Shown here: positions 9,309 to 18,866 of the stretch, one piece after another | Numbering within the stretch: the stretch's first letter is position 1 | Layout of the letters: each line of letters opens with the position of its first letter | Assembly (NCBI GenBank): GCA_018241695.1 | Contig: JAFEDH010000021.1 | Coordinates: 218,531-282,530 of the forward strand | Direction of reading: 5' to 3' | Length of the DNA stretch: 64,000 nucleotides | Source of the DNA: Pseudomonadota bacterium | GTDB lineage: Bacteria > Pseudomonadota > Gammaproteobacteria > Burkholderiales > Rhodocyclaceae | The notes under the pieces: model-generated | The model's input: the letters and a program-made list of their open reading frames with translations, nothing else | Databases searched by the model: none | Told to the model about the DNA's origin: nothing | Position numbers and translations under genes: made by a program

Positions 9309-10054
9309 AACAACCCCAGATAGAACGCCAGTTCGGATAATTGCTGGGTCGCGCCCAGACAATCGCCAGTATAGCCACCGAGACGGCGCCGGAAATACCG
9401 CGCCAGCCCCATTGTCGTCAGTGTGGCCAGCCCGATGGCGGGCAGCACCGCACTTCCCAGCGTCAGGCAGGGGAGCAATCCCCCCACGGCCGCAACGGCC
9501 AGTCCGGGCCAGGACAGGCGCACGGCCAGCGGCTTTGATTTTGATAGAGCATCCTCGCGCACATATTCCAGCGCATGGATCAGGGTGGTGGCGGCCAGAC
9601 GTGACAGGGCATGGCCCGCGATCAGGGCAAACACCAGAAAGGGTGGCGCATGGGCCGCATCGATTTCCAGCAGGGCCTGGAATTTGGCGAGCAGGGTCAG
9701 GCCGATGCCGATCGCGCCATAACTGCCGATGCGAGAATCCTTCATGATCGCGAGGACCTGCGTCCTGTCCCAGCCGCCGCCGAAGCCATCGATGCTGTCC
9801 GCCAGACCGTCTTCATGAAAGGCGCCGGTCGCCAGCAGGGTCGCCACCATGCCCAGCAGCACCGCGATCGAGACCGGCAGCACCCAGGCCGCCGCTTCCG
9901 TCACCCCGGCGCCGATCGTGCCAATCAGCACGCCGACCCAGGGGAAGTAGCGCGCAGCCCGATCCAGCTGATCCTGGGAATGTCCCACCCAGGCCGGCAC
10001 CGGCAGGCGGGTGAAAAAACGCAGCGCGGCGAAAAAGCTTTCCAGCTCTTTCAT
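9293..10054 (-). CDS. cobS: Adenosylcobinamide-GDP ribazoletransferase
   Basis: 253 residues from ATG 10054, matching the family length of about 250. N-terminal [12 protein letters not shown] is the typical CobS opening. The metal-binding acidic region [16 protein letters not shown] follows, then [12 protein letters not shown], and [13 protein letters not shown] near the C-terminus. Several hydrophobic segments agree with an inner-membrane enzyme. CobS joins adenosylcobinamide-GDP and alpha-ribazole (phosphate) to form adenosylcobalamin (phosphate). It follows cobT by 32 bases and overlaps cobC, so the three likely share a transcript. Confidence 0.92.
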   Translation of the reverse strand: MKELESFFAALRFFTRLPVPAWVGHSQDQLDRAARYFPWVGVLIGTIGAGVTEAAAWVLPVSIAVLLGMVATLLATGAFHEDGLADSIDGFGGGWDRTQVLAIMKDSRIGSYGAIGIGLTLLAKFQALLEIDAAHAPPFLVFALIAGHALSRLAATTLIHALEYVREDALSKSKPLAVRLSWPGLAVAAVGGLLPCLTLGSAVLPAIGLATLTTMGLARYFRRRLGGYTGDCLGATQQLSELAFYLGLLWSFT

Positions 10055-10086
10055 CGCGGCCTCCAGAGTGGAATGGGGACCATCAT

Positions 10087-11166
10087 TCAGCCACCCGCCG
10101 CATCGGACACCTGTCTCCCGCTCACTCCGGCGGATTCGAAGCTCGCCATTTCGGCCAGAAAGGCACAGGCCGCAGCGAGAAGCGGATATGCCAGCGCGGC
10201 ACCGGTGCCTTCCCCCAGACGCAGGTCCAGATTCAGCAGGGGCCGCGCCGCCAGATGCGCCAGTTGCGCGGCATGGCCACGCTCTTCGGAGCAATGGGCG
10301 AAAACACAATATTCCCGCACCGCAGGCGCCAGCCGCAGCGCGGCCAGCAAGGCGGCGGTAACGATGAAACCATCGATGAGCAGCACCATGCGACGGGAAG
10401 CGGCCTCGATCATCGCACCGGCGAGCATGGCGATTTCAAAACCGCCGAAGCGGGCGAGGATGTCGGCCGGATCAGTATTGCGCATGGGCCACTGGTCGAG
10501 CGCCTGCTGCAACAGCACCCGCTTGCGGGCGAGCCCGGCATCGTCCAGGCCGGTGCCGCGGCCCACACAATCGGCCAGCGGAATCCCCGTGTAGCAATGG
10601 GTGAGTAGTGCGGCGGCGGCGGTATTGCCAATGCCCATTTCGCCAAAGCCGATGACATTGCAGCCCGTTCCGGCGATAGCGGACACCGCCTCACGCCCTC
10701 GTTGCAGCGCGGTTTCGCACTGGTCACGGGTCATTGCCGCAGCGTCGAGATAACTGGCGGTACCGGGTGCCACCTTGGCATCCAGCAAACCGGGGCGGAT
10801 GCCGAAATCATGGTTGACGCCGGCATCGGCCACCACCAGCGTCATGCCGGCCTGCCGGGCCAGCACATTGATGGCCGCGCCCCCGGCGAGAAAATTCTCC
10901 ACCATCTGCCAGGTCACGTCCTGCGGATAGGCGGAAACGCCAGCCTTCGCCGCGCCGTGGTCGCCCGCGCACACCAGCATATGAGGCGCGCGCAGGGCCG
11001 GCGTCAGGGTCTGCTGGATCGAACCGATTTGCAGCGCCAGGGTTTCCAGCATGCCCAGCGCGCCGGGGGGCTTGGTTTTGTGGTCAATCCTGGCTTGCAG
11101 GGCAGCATCCAGAACATGGTCAAGAGCGGGGATCGCGGGAAGTACGAAAGCATTCATCCGGTTCAT
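10087..11166 (-). CDS. cobT: Nicotinate-nucleotide--dimethylbenzimidazole phosphoribosyltransferase
   Basis: 359 residues from ATG 11166 (ATG 11157 is also possible). Family features: [16 protein letters not shown] at the N-terminus, [31 protein letters not shown] in the middle, and [13 protein letters not shown] with the C-terminal [15 protein letters not shown] containing the catalytic Glu. CobT transfers ribose phosphate from NaMN to 5,6-dimethylbenzimidazole, producing alpha-ribazole 5'-phosphate, the substrate for CobC/CobS encoded just downstream. No cobalamin riboswitch could be recognised between it and the TonB receptor gene upstream. Confidence 0.92.
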   Translation of the reverse strand: MNRMNAFVLPAIPALDHVLDAALQARIDHKTKPPGALGMLETLALQIGSIQQTLTPALRAPHMLVCAGDHGAAKAGVSAYPQDVTWQMVENFLAGGAAINVLARQAGMTLVVADAGVNHDFGIRPGLLDAKVAPGTASYLDAAAMTRDQCETALQRGREAVSAIAGTGCNVIGFGEMGIGNTAAAALLTHCYTGIPLADCVGRGTGLDDAGLARKRVLLQQALDQWPMRNTDPADILARFGGFEIAMLAGAMIEAASRRMVLLIDGFIVTAALLAALRLAPAVREYCVFAHCSEERGHAAQLAHLAARPLLNLDLRLGEGTGAALAYPLLAAACAFLAEMASFESAGVSGRQVSDAAGG

Positions 11167-11290
11167 TCCAGAAAGGGTGGCGGGCGCCGCCGTCTGTGCA
11201 GCAGCGGCCCAGCGCCAGGGCAACGGGGTTGTGCCCCTCTCATGATCGCGGGCCGGATTATGACCGGGATCGGACGGATATTCGTTACGC

Positions 11291-11322
11291 AAAAAAATGC
11301 CCGCCACGAAGGGCGGGCATTT
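11291..11322 (-). terminator. Rho-independent terminator of the TonB receptor gene
   Basis: A perfect 9-bp inverted repeat (11297-11305 with 11312-11320, six-base loop) followed on the minus strand by a run of seven T (11297-11291). It begins about 20 bases after the receptor stop codon, separating it from cobT. Confidence 0.85.
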
Positions 11323-11340
11323 GCCTGCATGGAGACCGGA

Positions 11341-13938
11341 TCAATAGCGGTAGATCAGATCCACACCGTAGGTACGGGGACGGATGAAGGGAGAAGTAGA
11401 GCCCACCATCGTGCCCACTGCCGGATCGATCACGAAGCCGGGAGCTTTCTTGTCCGCCAGGTTCTTGATCCACAGCGCCACGGTCAGATCGCCGTGCCCG
11501 ATCGAGGAAAGATCGATGCCGCTCATGGCCAGCCGGGTGTTCATCACGCCATAGCCGGGCGTGGTGCGGTTGGCCATGTCCAGGCGCTGCAGCAGGGTCA
11601 CCACACCGCCTGCGATCTTGTAGATGTCCTGACCATTGGTCGAGTTCTCGGACTGGTAGGCGTAGTTCACATTCCAGTCGAGTTTTCCCGGACCGACCCT
11701 GCCGAAGCTGTAATCCATGTTGACCCCGTACGACTGCTTGGAGGGCAGGAGGTGGAAATACTGGGTGACATCGGCATATGTACCATCCTGACCCTGGTCC
11801 GTCACCCGGTCGTACTGGAACTTGACATAGCTATAACTGAACCCGATACGCAGGGCATCGGTGACCGCAGCGGTGATATCGGCTTCCCAGCCGTTGTAGG
11901 TAGCCTTGCCGGCATTGACCAGATCCCGGGTCGAGGTCGAGATATAGGTCCGGTCGACATTGATCTGCATGTTGTCGTACTTGCTCTGGAACAGGGCAAA
12001 GTTGGTACGCAGATGGTGGTCGAAGAACTCACCCTTGAAGCCCACTTCGGTCGAGGTCAGGTTCTCCGGGGCGTAACCCTTGGCGAACATCGCCGGCGAG
12101 GAAGCCGCGTTATTGAAGCCGCCGGAACGATACCCCTTGACGACCTTGCCGTAGACCATGAGATCTGGGTTGACGTGATAGCTCAGCATCAGGCTGGGCG
12201 AACTCTGGGAGAAGGTTGCCGATCCCGAGACGTTGGGAAGGATGGGTGCGCCTGCCGGAATACGGATATACCCGGCCGGAATCGCCTGCGTGGCGCCGGC
12301 GAACAGCCCGCCCGCGGCGGCGGCGGTAAGCCCGTTGGGGAAGAAGAAGTAGGTGGTCGCGGCGTTGTTGAAGATGGCGGCCTCCCGGGTGTCACGGGTG
12401 TACCGCATCCCGGCTGTCACTTCGAGCTTGCGATCGAGAATATCCGGCGTCCAGGTGAACTGGCCGAACAGCGCCCAGGAGGTATTGTGGGCCCTGCCGC
12501 CGTTGCCGTTGCCGAAACTGATCAGACCGATGGGCCCCTGGCCGGGGATGGCGGCAAAAGGTGCACCGAACGAGTTGACGGCCAGCGATTCGCCGGGGGA
12601 AGCCGAGTTGGTCCCCTTTTCGTCGAAGTAGTAAATCCCGGTGGTGTACCGGAATGTCTCGCTCGGCTTGCCGATGAAGTTGAACTCCTGGGACAGGTAT
12701 TTGTCCTTGGTGGCATTGGTCGAACCGCCGGAAACCAGGCCACTGACGAATACCGGGGGCACCAGAGGGCTGTAGGCGCGGGTGACCGGATACACCGGCA
12801 GTACCGGATAGTTGATGTTGAAACCACCGATCACGGAGTTATTGTCGCTGTTGATGACCTGGTAGATCGCAGTATCCAGTTGCCGGAAGGAGGTGATGGA
12901 ACGCACGGTGAGCGTGCTGCTGGCTTCCCACTCCACACGCAGGGTATGGCCCGTGTTCACCGTATGGTTCTTGGGTGGCATGGACAGGTAGGGACCATTG
13001 GGCATGGGGATGGAATCGATGCGGTCCCAGGAACACATGCTGCTGGGGAAGGAATAGGCCAGGGCCACCAGCGGTCCGCCAGAACCATAGGTCGGGGCAG
13101 CCTTCGATGCCGGATTGGAGGATTTCTGGGTCAGGCACTGATTGACGTTCTGAACATAATCCACCTGGTTCCAGTCGTAGCCGTAATCCACCGTAACCTT
13201 GTCGGCAGGCTTCCAGCGTACGTCGAGCCGGCCGGCACTGGTGTCCTGATCACCCCAGTTGCGGCCGCTGCCGTTACTGTCCTTCACAAAACCGTCGTTA
13301 TGATCGGAGATGTAGGCAAGCTTGGCCGCCAGCGTGGACGTGAGCGGCACATTGACCGAGGTCTTGGAAGTAAGACGGCCGTAATTGCCGATCGTGAGCG
13401 CTTCACTGAAGGCGAATGCATCAAGGCTCGGACGGGCTGTTGTGATGTTGAGGGCACCGGCAATCGTGTTCCGGCCATACAGGGTACCCTGCGGACCCTT
13501 GAGCACTTCCACGCTGGCGATATCTGCCACCGCCAGATTGAGGCCCGAATTCCGTGCAATGTACACACCGTCGATATTCACCGCGGCGGGAGTGTCGTTA
13601 TAAATACTGGAACCCGCCACGGTCACACCGCGCATGGTGACCAGCAGATCCTGGTCGGCCACCGGATAGGTCTTGATGTTCAGGGCCGGCGCCAGTGCTC
13701 GCAGATCCTGCACCGAGGTAACACCCCCGGTTTCCAGCGCCTTGGTGTCGAACGCCTGGATCGAGATCGGCACGTTCTGCATGGATTCGGCCTGCTTCTG
13801 GGCGGTGACGATCACCTCCTCCAGACCTCCACTGTCCGCCAATGCACCGCTTCCGGCCAGCGCCATCACCGCCAGGGCAGCGGGCTTCACCAGGAAGCCA
13901 AGACGGGGCAAGGGCTTGCACTTGGATTGTTTTTGCAT
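11341..13938 (-). CDS. TonB-dependent outer-membrane receptor
   Basis: 865 residues from ATG 13938. An ATG at 13944 also exists, but a GAGGG ribosome site lies 7 bases from 13938 and only 1 base from 13944. A signal peptide covers about the first 35 residues, ending ALAGSGALA. The plug domain shows the TonB-box-like EEVIVTAQK, then IQAFDTKALE, RGVTVAGSSIYNDTP and SVEVLKGPQGTLYGRNTIAGALN. The barrel ends in a C-terminal aromatic (LIYRY). It resembles the large receptors of sphingomonads and steroid degraders more than short BtuB; the substrate is unknown. Adjacency to cobT suggests, weakly, a corrinoid role. It has its own terminator. Confidence 0.88.
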   Translation of the reverse strand: MQKQSKCKPLPRLGFLVKPAALAVMALAGSGALADSGGLEEVIVTAQKQAESMQNVPISIQAFDTKALETGGVTSVQDLRALAPALNIKTYPVADQDLLVTMRGVTVAGSSIYNDTPAAVNIDGVYIARNSGLNLAVADIASVEVLKGPQGTLYGRNTIAGALNITTARPSLDAFAFSEALTIGNYGRLTSKTSVNVPLTSTLAAKLAYISDHNDGFVKDSNGSGRNWGDQDTSAGRLDVRWKPADKVTVDYGYDWNQVDYVQNVNQCLTQKSSNPASKAAPTYGSGGPLVALAYSFPSSMCSWDRIDSIPMPNGPYLSMPPKNHTVNTGHTLRVEWEASSTLTVRSITSFRQLDTAIYQVINSDNNSVIGGFNINYPVLPVYPVTRAYSPLVPPVFVSGLVSGGSTNATKDKYLSQEFNFIGKPSETFRYTTGIYYFDEKGTNSASPGESLAVNSFGAPFAAIPGQGPIGLISFGNGNGGRAHNTSWALFGQFTWTPDILDRKLEVTAGMRYTRDTREAAIFNNAATTYFFFPNGLTAAAAGGLFAGATQAIPAGYIRIPAGAPILPNVSGSATFSQSSPSLMLSYHVNPDLMVYGKVVKGYRSGGFNNAASSPAMFAKGYAPENLTSTEVGFKGEFFDHHLRTNFALFQSKYDNMQINVDRTYISTSTRDLVNAGKATYNGWEADITAAVTDALRIGFSYSYVKFQYDRVTDQGQDGTYADVTQYFHLLPSKQSYGVNMDYSFGRVGPGKLDWNVNYAYQSENSTNGQDIYKIAGGVVTLLQRLDMANRTTPGYGVMNTRLAMSGIDLSSIGHGDLTVALWIKNLADKKAPGFVIDPAVGTMVGSTSPFIRPRTYGVDLIYRY

Positions 13939-14042
13939 GTTCATTCCCTCTACGATTGTTTGTGTTGATATTGCATCCCTGCACACTGCGAGAACCCGCC
14001 AGTACCCGGCTTCGGGAGGGGGGAGCACACCAGAGTGCGGGA

Positions 14043-14070
14043 AAATTACCATGAACATTTCCAATGTAAA
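14043..14070 (-). promoter_or_regulatory. Weak promoter candidate for the TonB receptor
   Basis: In the 280-base gap between the receptor and the DUF2889 gene, the minus strand carries TTTACA (14070-14065), a 16-base spacer and TAATTT (14048-14043). The -35 is close to consensus, the -10 is poor. It would give a leader of about 100 bases. No Fur box or riboswitch was recognised in the gap. Confidence 0.3.
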
Positions 14071-14253
14071 GAATTGTTTCAGCCAGCCGAAGGCAGGACT
14101 GTTGTAAAAAAACACGGTGCAGCGGGTACCCGCACATCTGTCGCCGCGTCATCACCTCACCCGATAAGACGAGGCCCATCCTGACCCCGCTCTGCGATAC
14201 TCGCGGATTCCCAACACAACATGACCGCCCCGCCCCGGGGCGCCTCCGACACC

Positions 14254-14799
14254 ATGTCCGCAGAACACACCACCTCCCCGGCCCGGGAACTGATCCATTC
14301 ACGGCAGGTGCACTGCCGCGCCTATCGCCGCGATGACGGGCTGTGGGATATCGAGGGTGAAATGATCGACACCAAGACCCACGACATCCATACCTACGGC
14401 AACAAGGACGTCAAGGCCGGCGAGCCGGTACATCACATGCGGCTGATCCTGAGCCTGGACGAGAAGCTGGTGATCCGTGCCGTGCGTACGGAGTCCCTGC
14501 ACTTTCCGGGCGGCGATTGCCACCAGATCCAGCCGGCCTACCAGAAGCTGGTGGGCGTCTCCATCGGGCCGGGGTTCACCCGCGTGGTGAAGGACCTGTT
14601 TCGCGGCGTGGGCGGCTGCACCCATCTTTCCGAACTCACCGGCCCCATGGCCACCACCGCCTATCAGGCCATGTGGGACTTCATCGAGGCACGCCACCCG
14701 GAAGGTTCGTCGGGCATCGTGAATACCTGTTTTTCCTTCCGCAGCGGGGGAGAGTCGGTGCGCATCCACTGGCCGGAGAAATACACCGGACAGGGTTGA
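14254..14799 (+). CDS. DUF2889 family protein
   Basis: 181 residues from ATG 14254; an in-frame ATG at 14221 would add 11 residues, and neither has a clear ribosome site. The sequence CRAYRRDDGLWDIEGEMIDTK followed by G-x-P-V-H-H-M and a GVGGCTHLSELTGPM segment matches the DUF2889 family as I recall it. The family is of unknown biochemical function; members occur near CoA-ester and steroid/aromatic degradation genes, which would fit this genome but is inference. There is no signal peptide or membrane segment, so it is likely cytoplasmic. Confidence 0.75.
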   Translation: MSAEHTTSPARELIHSRQVHCRAYRRDDGLWDIEGEMIDTKTHDIHTYGNKDVKAGEPVHHMRLILSLDEKLVIRAVRTESLHFPGGDCHQIQPAYQKLVGVSIGPGFTRVVKDLFRGVGGCTHLSELTGPMATTAYQAMWDFIEARHPEGSSGIVNTCFSFRSGGESVRIHWPEKYTGQG

Positions 14800-14818
14800 A
14801 CGTCATTCCACCCCGGGG

Positions 14819-15760
14819 TCATTCCGTCCCTTCCGCGCCGTCACCGGCAGCGGAGGCGGCGGCTCCAGGCGCGGTATCGATGGACGCGGCATCGGCGGCC
14901 AGCATGGCGGCCCGGGTTTGCGGTGATTCCAGACTGAGCGGACCCAGGGCACCCTGGCGATAGTCAGTGAGCAGGATGATCGCCGCCTTGTCCAGATCGG
15001 GTTCGCCCGCATGGCGGCCATTGCGGATCACGCAGCCGCGCTGGCGACCGATGGCCTCCAGCACGCCCGCCGCGTCCAGCTGCTCCGGATCGAGCCGGTA
15101 GCGGGTCTTGAGGACGACGGGATAGCGCTCCAGCAGAATGCCCGCGAGAAAGGTGCCGACTTCTTCCTCGATCACCGCGTTGGTCCCCACTGCATGGCTG
15201 GCGGCCAGCATGTAGCCATCGCTGTCATGCTCGATTTTGGGCCAGAGCATGCCCGGGGTATCGGTCAGGGTCATGCGGCTGTTGAGATCCAGCCGCTGCT
15301 GGCTCTTGGTCACCGCCGGCATGTCGCCCACGGCGGCAACCTTGCGTTTCAAAAGGGCATTCATCAGCGTGGACTTGCCCACGTTGGGGATGCCCATGAT
15401 CATCATGCGCAGGGGTTTGAGGGTGTCATTGCGATGCGGTGCAAGCATCTGGCACTGGGCGGTCACCCGGTTCACATCACCGGGTTTCTTGCTGGAAATG
15501 GCGATCGCCTTCACCCCCGGCTGACGGTTGTATTGGTCCAGCCAGGCCCGGGTCACGGCCGGATCGGCCACATCGGCCTTGTTCAGCACCTTGAGGCAGG
15601 GTCGCTGCCGCTGCAGGCGCAACGCGCGGATCATGGGGTTGCTGCTGGCTTCGGGCAAACGGGCATCGAGCACCTCGATCACCACATCGATGCGCTCCAT
15701 GGTCTCGGCCGCTTTCTTGCGCGCCGACGTCATGTGGCCGGGGAACCATTGGATGGGCAT
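14819..15760 (-). CDS. ylqF: Ribosome biogenesis GTPase YlqF/RbgA
   Basis: 313 residues starting MPIQWFPGHMTSARK, the canonical RbgA/YlqF N-terminus. The GTPase motifs are circularly permuted: G4 NKAD (about residue 61) precedes G1 GIPNVGKST (about 123) and G3 DTPGM (about 172). The family acts in late 50S subunit assembly in the cytoplasm. The C-terminal 25 residues are Ala-rich and probably disordered. It lies 49 bases downstream of the molybdopterin oxidoreductase on the same strand but is likely an independent housekeeping gene. Confidence 0.92.
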   Translation of the reverse strand: MPIQWFPGHMTSARKKAAETMERIDVVIEVLDARLPEASSNPMIRALRLQRQRPCLKVLNKADVADPAVTRAWLDQYNRQPGVKAIAISSKKPGDVNRVTAQCQMLAPHRNDTLKPLRMMIMGIPNVGKSTLMNALLKRKVAAVGDMPAVTKSQQRLDLNSRMTLTDTPGMLWPKIEHDSDGYMLAASHAVGTNAVIEEEVGTFLAGILLERYPVVLKTRYRLDPEQLDAAGVLEAIGRQRGCVIRNGRHAGEPDLDKAAIILLTDYRQGALGPLSLESPQTRAAMLAADAASIDTAPGAAASAAGDGAEGTE

Positions 15761-15809
15761 GGAGGTGTCGCGAGGGCAGAGAAACCGCCATTATCCCAGA
15801 GCCGGGACG

Positions 15810-17951
15810 TCAGGATGCGCGGCGTATATTGACCGGGACCGCCGTCATGCGCGGCATGGCGTTGATGGTCTGGCGCCCGGCCTCGATCGAGGTGAGCAGA
15901 TTGCTGTTCACGCCCGCCGAAACGGTCTTTTCGTCATCGGGCAGACCGCCGAAGGCGTGGCTGATGGACACCACGCCACGGCGCAGGGTGTCATCCGCCG
16001 CGGCCACCGCGATCAGGCGGCCATGGTTGCCGCGGATCTCGATGCGCTCTCCGGCCACCACGCCCAGCGCGGCCAGATCGTCCGGATGCAGGCTGGCCGG
16101 ATTGTAGGGATGGCGGGCGCGAATGCTGGGCACGAACTGGCCGGCGGAGTTGTACATGTCACGGGTACGCCGCACGATCAGGCGATGGCTGGCGCGGCTG
16201 CCATCGGCAAGGATGTCGCAGTGATCCACCGGCTCGGCGGCATATGCACGCAACTCGCCGGCCACATCGTCCGGCAGCAGGGTGAAACGGCCTGTATGGC
16301 CTGGCTGCGGGGGCAGCGCGTACGCCTCCAGACCGGGGAAGGCCATGCCCAGCGGATGACTGCGAATTTCCGCCAGGGAAGCGGGGGAGCGGCGGGCGAC
16401 GATTTCCAGCAGCCCTTCCGTGGTGGGCCGGGTGGCGAGCGGCACGCCATCGTATTCGATACGGGTGCCCATGCGCTCGGCGATGGACCAGAACACATAC
16501 CAGTCGTCCACCAGCTCGGAATCCGCCGGCACCGCCGCCACCGGCTCGGCATAGCGGGTGAAGGGTTCCGGATAGATGAAGTTCTCGTACACGAACATCG
16601 GCAGATCGGCCCGCTCGTACTGCATCCGCGGCGGAAAGATGTAGTGGGAAAGCTGGGCGGTGGCGGTCATGAAGGGTTCGATGCTGACCAGCAGCTCCAG
16701 ATCCTTGAGAGCCGCGACGACGCGGCGCTGGCCCGGTACCGAGCTGGCGATGCTGCCTCCATGATTGAACAGGGCGCGCACCCGGCCCGGCCCTGGTTCG
16801 AGAATTTCATCGGGCAGGATGCCAGTCATCATCTCGCCGTCAAGCAGGCCGTAATCACCAATGCGGCTTTTGTAGCCATGATCCCACCAGCGCGGCGCCG
16901 GAATCACCTGGGCATGGCGCGGCCAGCGTGGCATCAGCACGCCCGGATTGGGTATGCGCTCCCCCTCCCGCAAGAACCGGCCACAAACCACGTTGATGCA
17001 TTCGATCAGGTGCTCGACCAGATTGGAATGCGGACCCATATTGGCGCCGGTACCGCTAGATACCGGGCCACGCCTGCATTCCACCGCGAACAGGCGGGCA
17101 GCGGCGCGCAACTGTTCCGGTGCGACATCGGCGCGGGCCCGGACATATTCGGGAGTACAGAAGGCAAGCGCCGCCCCGAGTGCTTCGACCTGGCTTGCAT
17201 GCCGGGCGCAGAACGTCTTGTCTTCCCAGCCTTCGTCAAGAATGATTTTTAGAATACCGCCTATCACGGCCACATCCTCGCCGGGGCGGGGCTGGAGGAA
17301 AAGATCGGCATGACGGGCGGTTTCCGTTTCGCGCGGATCGATGACGATCACCTTCATGCCGCGTGCACGCGCATCGCGCAGCCGCTTGCTGGGGTTGCGG
17401 ATGTCGATGCCGTTGCCGGCGATGGAAAGCAGCGGATTGCCGCCAACCACCATGAATACGTCCGCCTGGGCGAAGGGCACGCGCCCCGGTGGCCAGAGCC
17501 CGATGCGCCCGATGGCGATCCCCTTGGCGGTCTGGTCGATGGTAGCCGAGGTGAAGAACTTGGGGGAGCCCAGCGCCCGGAGCCAGGCCGGCAGCATGAT
17601 CGAGGCCGCCGAGTTGATCACACCCTGCGAACCGCGGTACCCCGCCACGGCCTCGGCGCCATCGCGCGCGACAATCGCGCTCACCTTTTCCGCCACTTCG
17701 TCGAGCGCCTGCTCCAGATCGATACGGACGAAACTGCCGTCCGGCTGGCGCTTCAGGGGATGCAGCAGGCGATGGGGAGAGTCGTGGGTTTGCGGCGCCT
17801 GCAGGCCCTTGAAGCAGGCGTAACCCAGATTCTGCGTATCGTCCCGGTCGCCACGCACCGCCACCAGCCGGTCGGCCTCATTCACCGTCAGCACCACCCC
17901 GCAGTGGGACATGCACAGCCGGCAGAAGGAACGAACTTCACGATTGGCCAT
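15810..17951 (-). CDS. Molybdopterin oxidoreductase, DMSO reductase superfamily
   Basis: 713 residues from ATG 17951. The N-terminus has the [4Fe-4S] ligands Cys10, Cys13, Cys17 and Cys46 (C-x2-C-x3-C-x28-C). The central molybdopterin-binding domain includes VGGNPLLSIAGNG and VIDPRETETARHADL, and the C-terminal pterin-binding domain includes PYNPASLHPDDLAALGV. There is no Tat signal, so the protein is probably cytoplasmic. It is the last gene of a five-gene coupled operon and its start overlaps the exonuclease stop by 14 bases. The electron partner and substrate are unknown; no small Fe-S or membrane subunit is encoded beside it. Confidence 0.85.
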   Translation of the reverse strand: MANREVRSFCRLCMSHCGVVLTVNEADRLVAVRGDRDDTQNLGYACFKGLQAPQTHDSPHRLLHPLKRQPDGSFVRIDLEQALDEVAEKVSAIVARDGAEAVAGYRGSQGVINSAASIMLPAWLRALGSPKFFTSATIDQTAKGIAIGRIGLWPPGRVPFAQADVFMVVGGNPLLSIAGNGIDIRNPSKRLRDARARGMKVIVIDPRETETARHADLFLQPRPGEDVAVIGGILKIILDEGWEDKTFCARHASQVEALGAALAFCTPEYVRARADVAPEQLRAAARLFAVECRRGPVSSGTGANMGPHSNLVEHLIECINVVCGRFLREGERIPNPGVLMPRWPRHAQVIPAPRWWDHGYKSRIGDYGLLDGEMMTGILPDEILEPGPGRVRALFNHGGSIASSVPGQRRVVAALKDLELLVSIEPFMTATAQLSHYIFPPRMQYERADLPMFVYENFIYPEPFTRYAEPVAAVPADSELVDDWYVFWSIAERMGTRIEYDGVPLATRPTTEGLLEIVARRSPASLAEIRSHPLGMAFPGLEAYALPPQPGHTGRFTLLPDDVAGELRAYAAEPVDHCDILADGSRASHRLIVRRTRDMYNSAGQFVPSIRARHPYNPASLHPDDLAALGVVAGERIEIRGNHGRLIAVAAADDTLRRGVVSISHAFGGLPDDEKTVSAGVNSNLLTSIEAGRQTINAMPRMTAVPVNIRRAS

Positions 17952-18633
17952 GGATTCCTTCTCCCGGCATCGAGGGCGCAGCCATTGACCCGGTCGAATG
18001 CGCCAATGCCACCAATGCCTCCACCTGTGGCGGCGGCCGCCGGCCGGCCTCGCACCAGGCGCGATAGACCGCCAGTGCCACCCGGGCATCATTGGCCGCA
18101 TAGCGTATCTGCGCTTCGCTCAGACGACTGCTGGCCCAGTTACTGGTGCCGATCTTTTTCGATTTGCTCATGCGCTGGCCGAAGTACCACGCGACAGCGG
18201 TCTTCGCACCGACCGTGCCACGATGCCAGGCGCCGCGCAACACCTCGCCCAGGTCCAGAACGGAATGCAGGTCGATATTCCAGCGCGCATGCAGCGCATG
18301 ACGATCATTGTCGAGGCCGAATCCCGCCTTCACGATGCCGGGAGCTTCAAGGACCGACCGCAACAGAACGGTTTCACTCCCCGGCCGCAGCGGAAAGAGA
18401 TACACGCGCCGTGCAGCCGCCAGCTGCACCAGATGAGGACCGGTGGACGCTTCCCCCTTGCGGAAGGTGGGGCGGGATTCGGTATCGAACCCCACCACAT
18501 CGGCGGTCAGCAGAGCCACACGGGCTTCGTTCCATTGATCCACCCCCGCCATCGCATCGAGGATCACCACATCTTCCAGCGCCACCCCGGGATCGGGGGC
18601 AAGCATGGGTGTGACTGCGGCATCGGACGTCAT
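17938..18633 (-). CDS. RNase D-like 3'-5' exonuclease domain protein
   Basis: 231 residues from ATG 18633, which overlaps the preceding small gene by 4 bases (ATGA). The DEDD exonuclease signature is visible: FDTES (Asp50, Glu52), GLDNDRHAL containing the second Asp region, LGEVLRG, and YAANDARVALAVY supplying the last Asp and the Tyr of DEDDy enzymes. The HRDC domains of full RNase D are absent, so it is a stand-alone exonuclease domain like those in plant WRN-exo-type proteins. It likely trims RNA or DNA ends using two metal ions. Its place between small cysteine-motif proteins and a molybdoenzyme is unexplained. Confidence 0.8.
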   Translation of the reverse strand: MTSDAAVTPMLAPDPGVALEDVVILDAMAGVDQWNEARVALLTADVVGFDTESRPTFRKGEASTGPHLVQLAAARRVYLFPLRPGSETVLLRSVLEAPGIVKAGFGLDNDRHALHARWNIDLHSVLDLGEVLRGAWHRGTVGAKTAVAWYFGQRMSKSKKIGTSNWASSRLSEAQIRYAANDARVALAVYRAWCEAGRRPPPQVEALVALAHSTGSMAAPSMPGEGIHGQS

Positions 18634-18866
18634 GATCGCGGCCAGGACCACACCCCGGCCTGGCCCGGAGCGTCCGGCTCCTGCTGCCCGGCATCGGGTA
18701 ACCGTGTGGGTGAAGGTGGAGTCTGTGGCAGGGGCGACACCGCCTCCCCGCTCCCGGAGGTAACGGTCCCGGCCGTCTCTTCCTCGACCGGCCAGGGGCG
18801 GCCACAACCTTCACAGTAACCGAACCCGTCCGGAGCACACACGCCGATGCATTCGTATTCGCTCAT
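18630..18866 (-). CDS. Small C-x3-C-x7-C-x2-C protein, DUF1289-like
   Basis: 78 residues from ATG 18866, overlapping its upstream neighbour by 4 bases (ATGA) and its downstream neighbour likewise. Cys6, Cys10, Cys18 and Cys21 form C-x3-C-x7-C-x2-C, nearly the same spacing as the DUF1289 protein directly upstream (C-x3-C-x8-C-x2-C). After residue 30 the chain is rich in Pro, Ser, Thr and Glu and looks disordered. It probably binds zinc or an Fe-S cluster. I infer it is a divergent duplicate of the DUF1289 gene; function unknown. Confidence 0.65.
   Translation of the reverse strand: MSEYECIGVCAPDGFGYCEGCGRPWPVEEETAGTVTSGSGEAVSPLPQTPPSPTRLPDAGQQEPDAPGQAGVWSWPRS

Noticed and set aside
11167..11290. 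Possible cobalamin riboswitch upstream of cobT
   Set aside because: No B12-box-like element or the expected pairing could be recognised by eye; a covariance search would be decisive.
10702..13968. A 3.2-kb open frame on the plus strand opposite cobT and the TonB receptor
   Set aside because: It is an antisense shadow created by high GC; its product has no recognisable domain, while the minus strand encodes well-conserved families.
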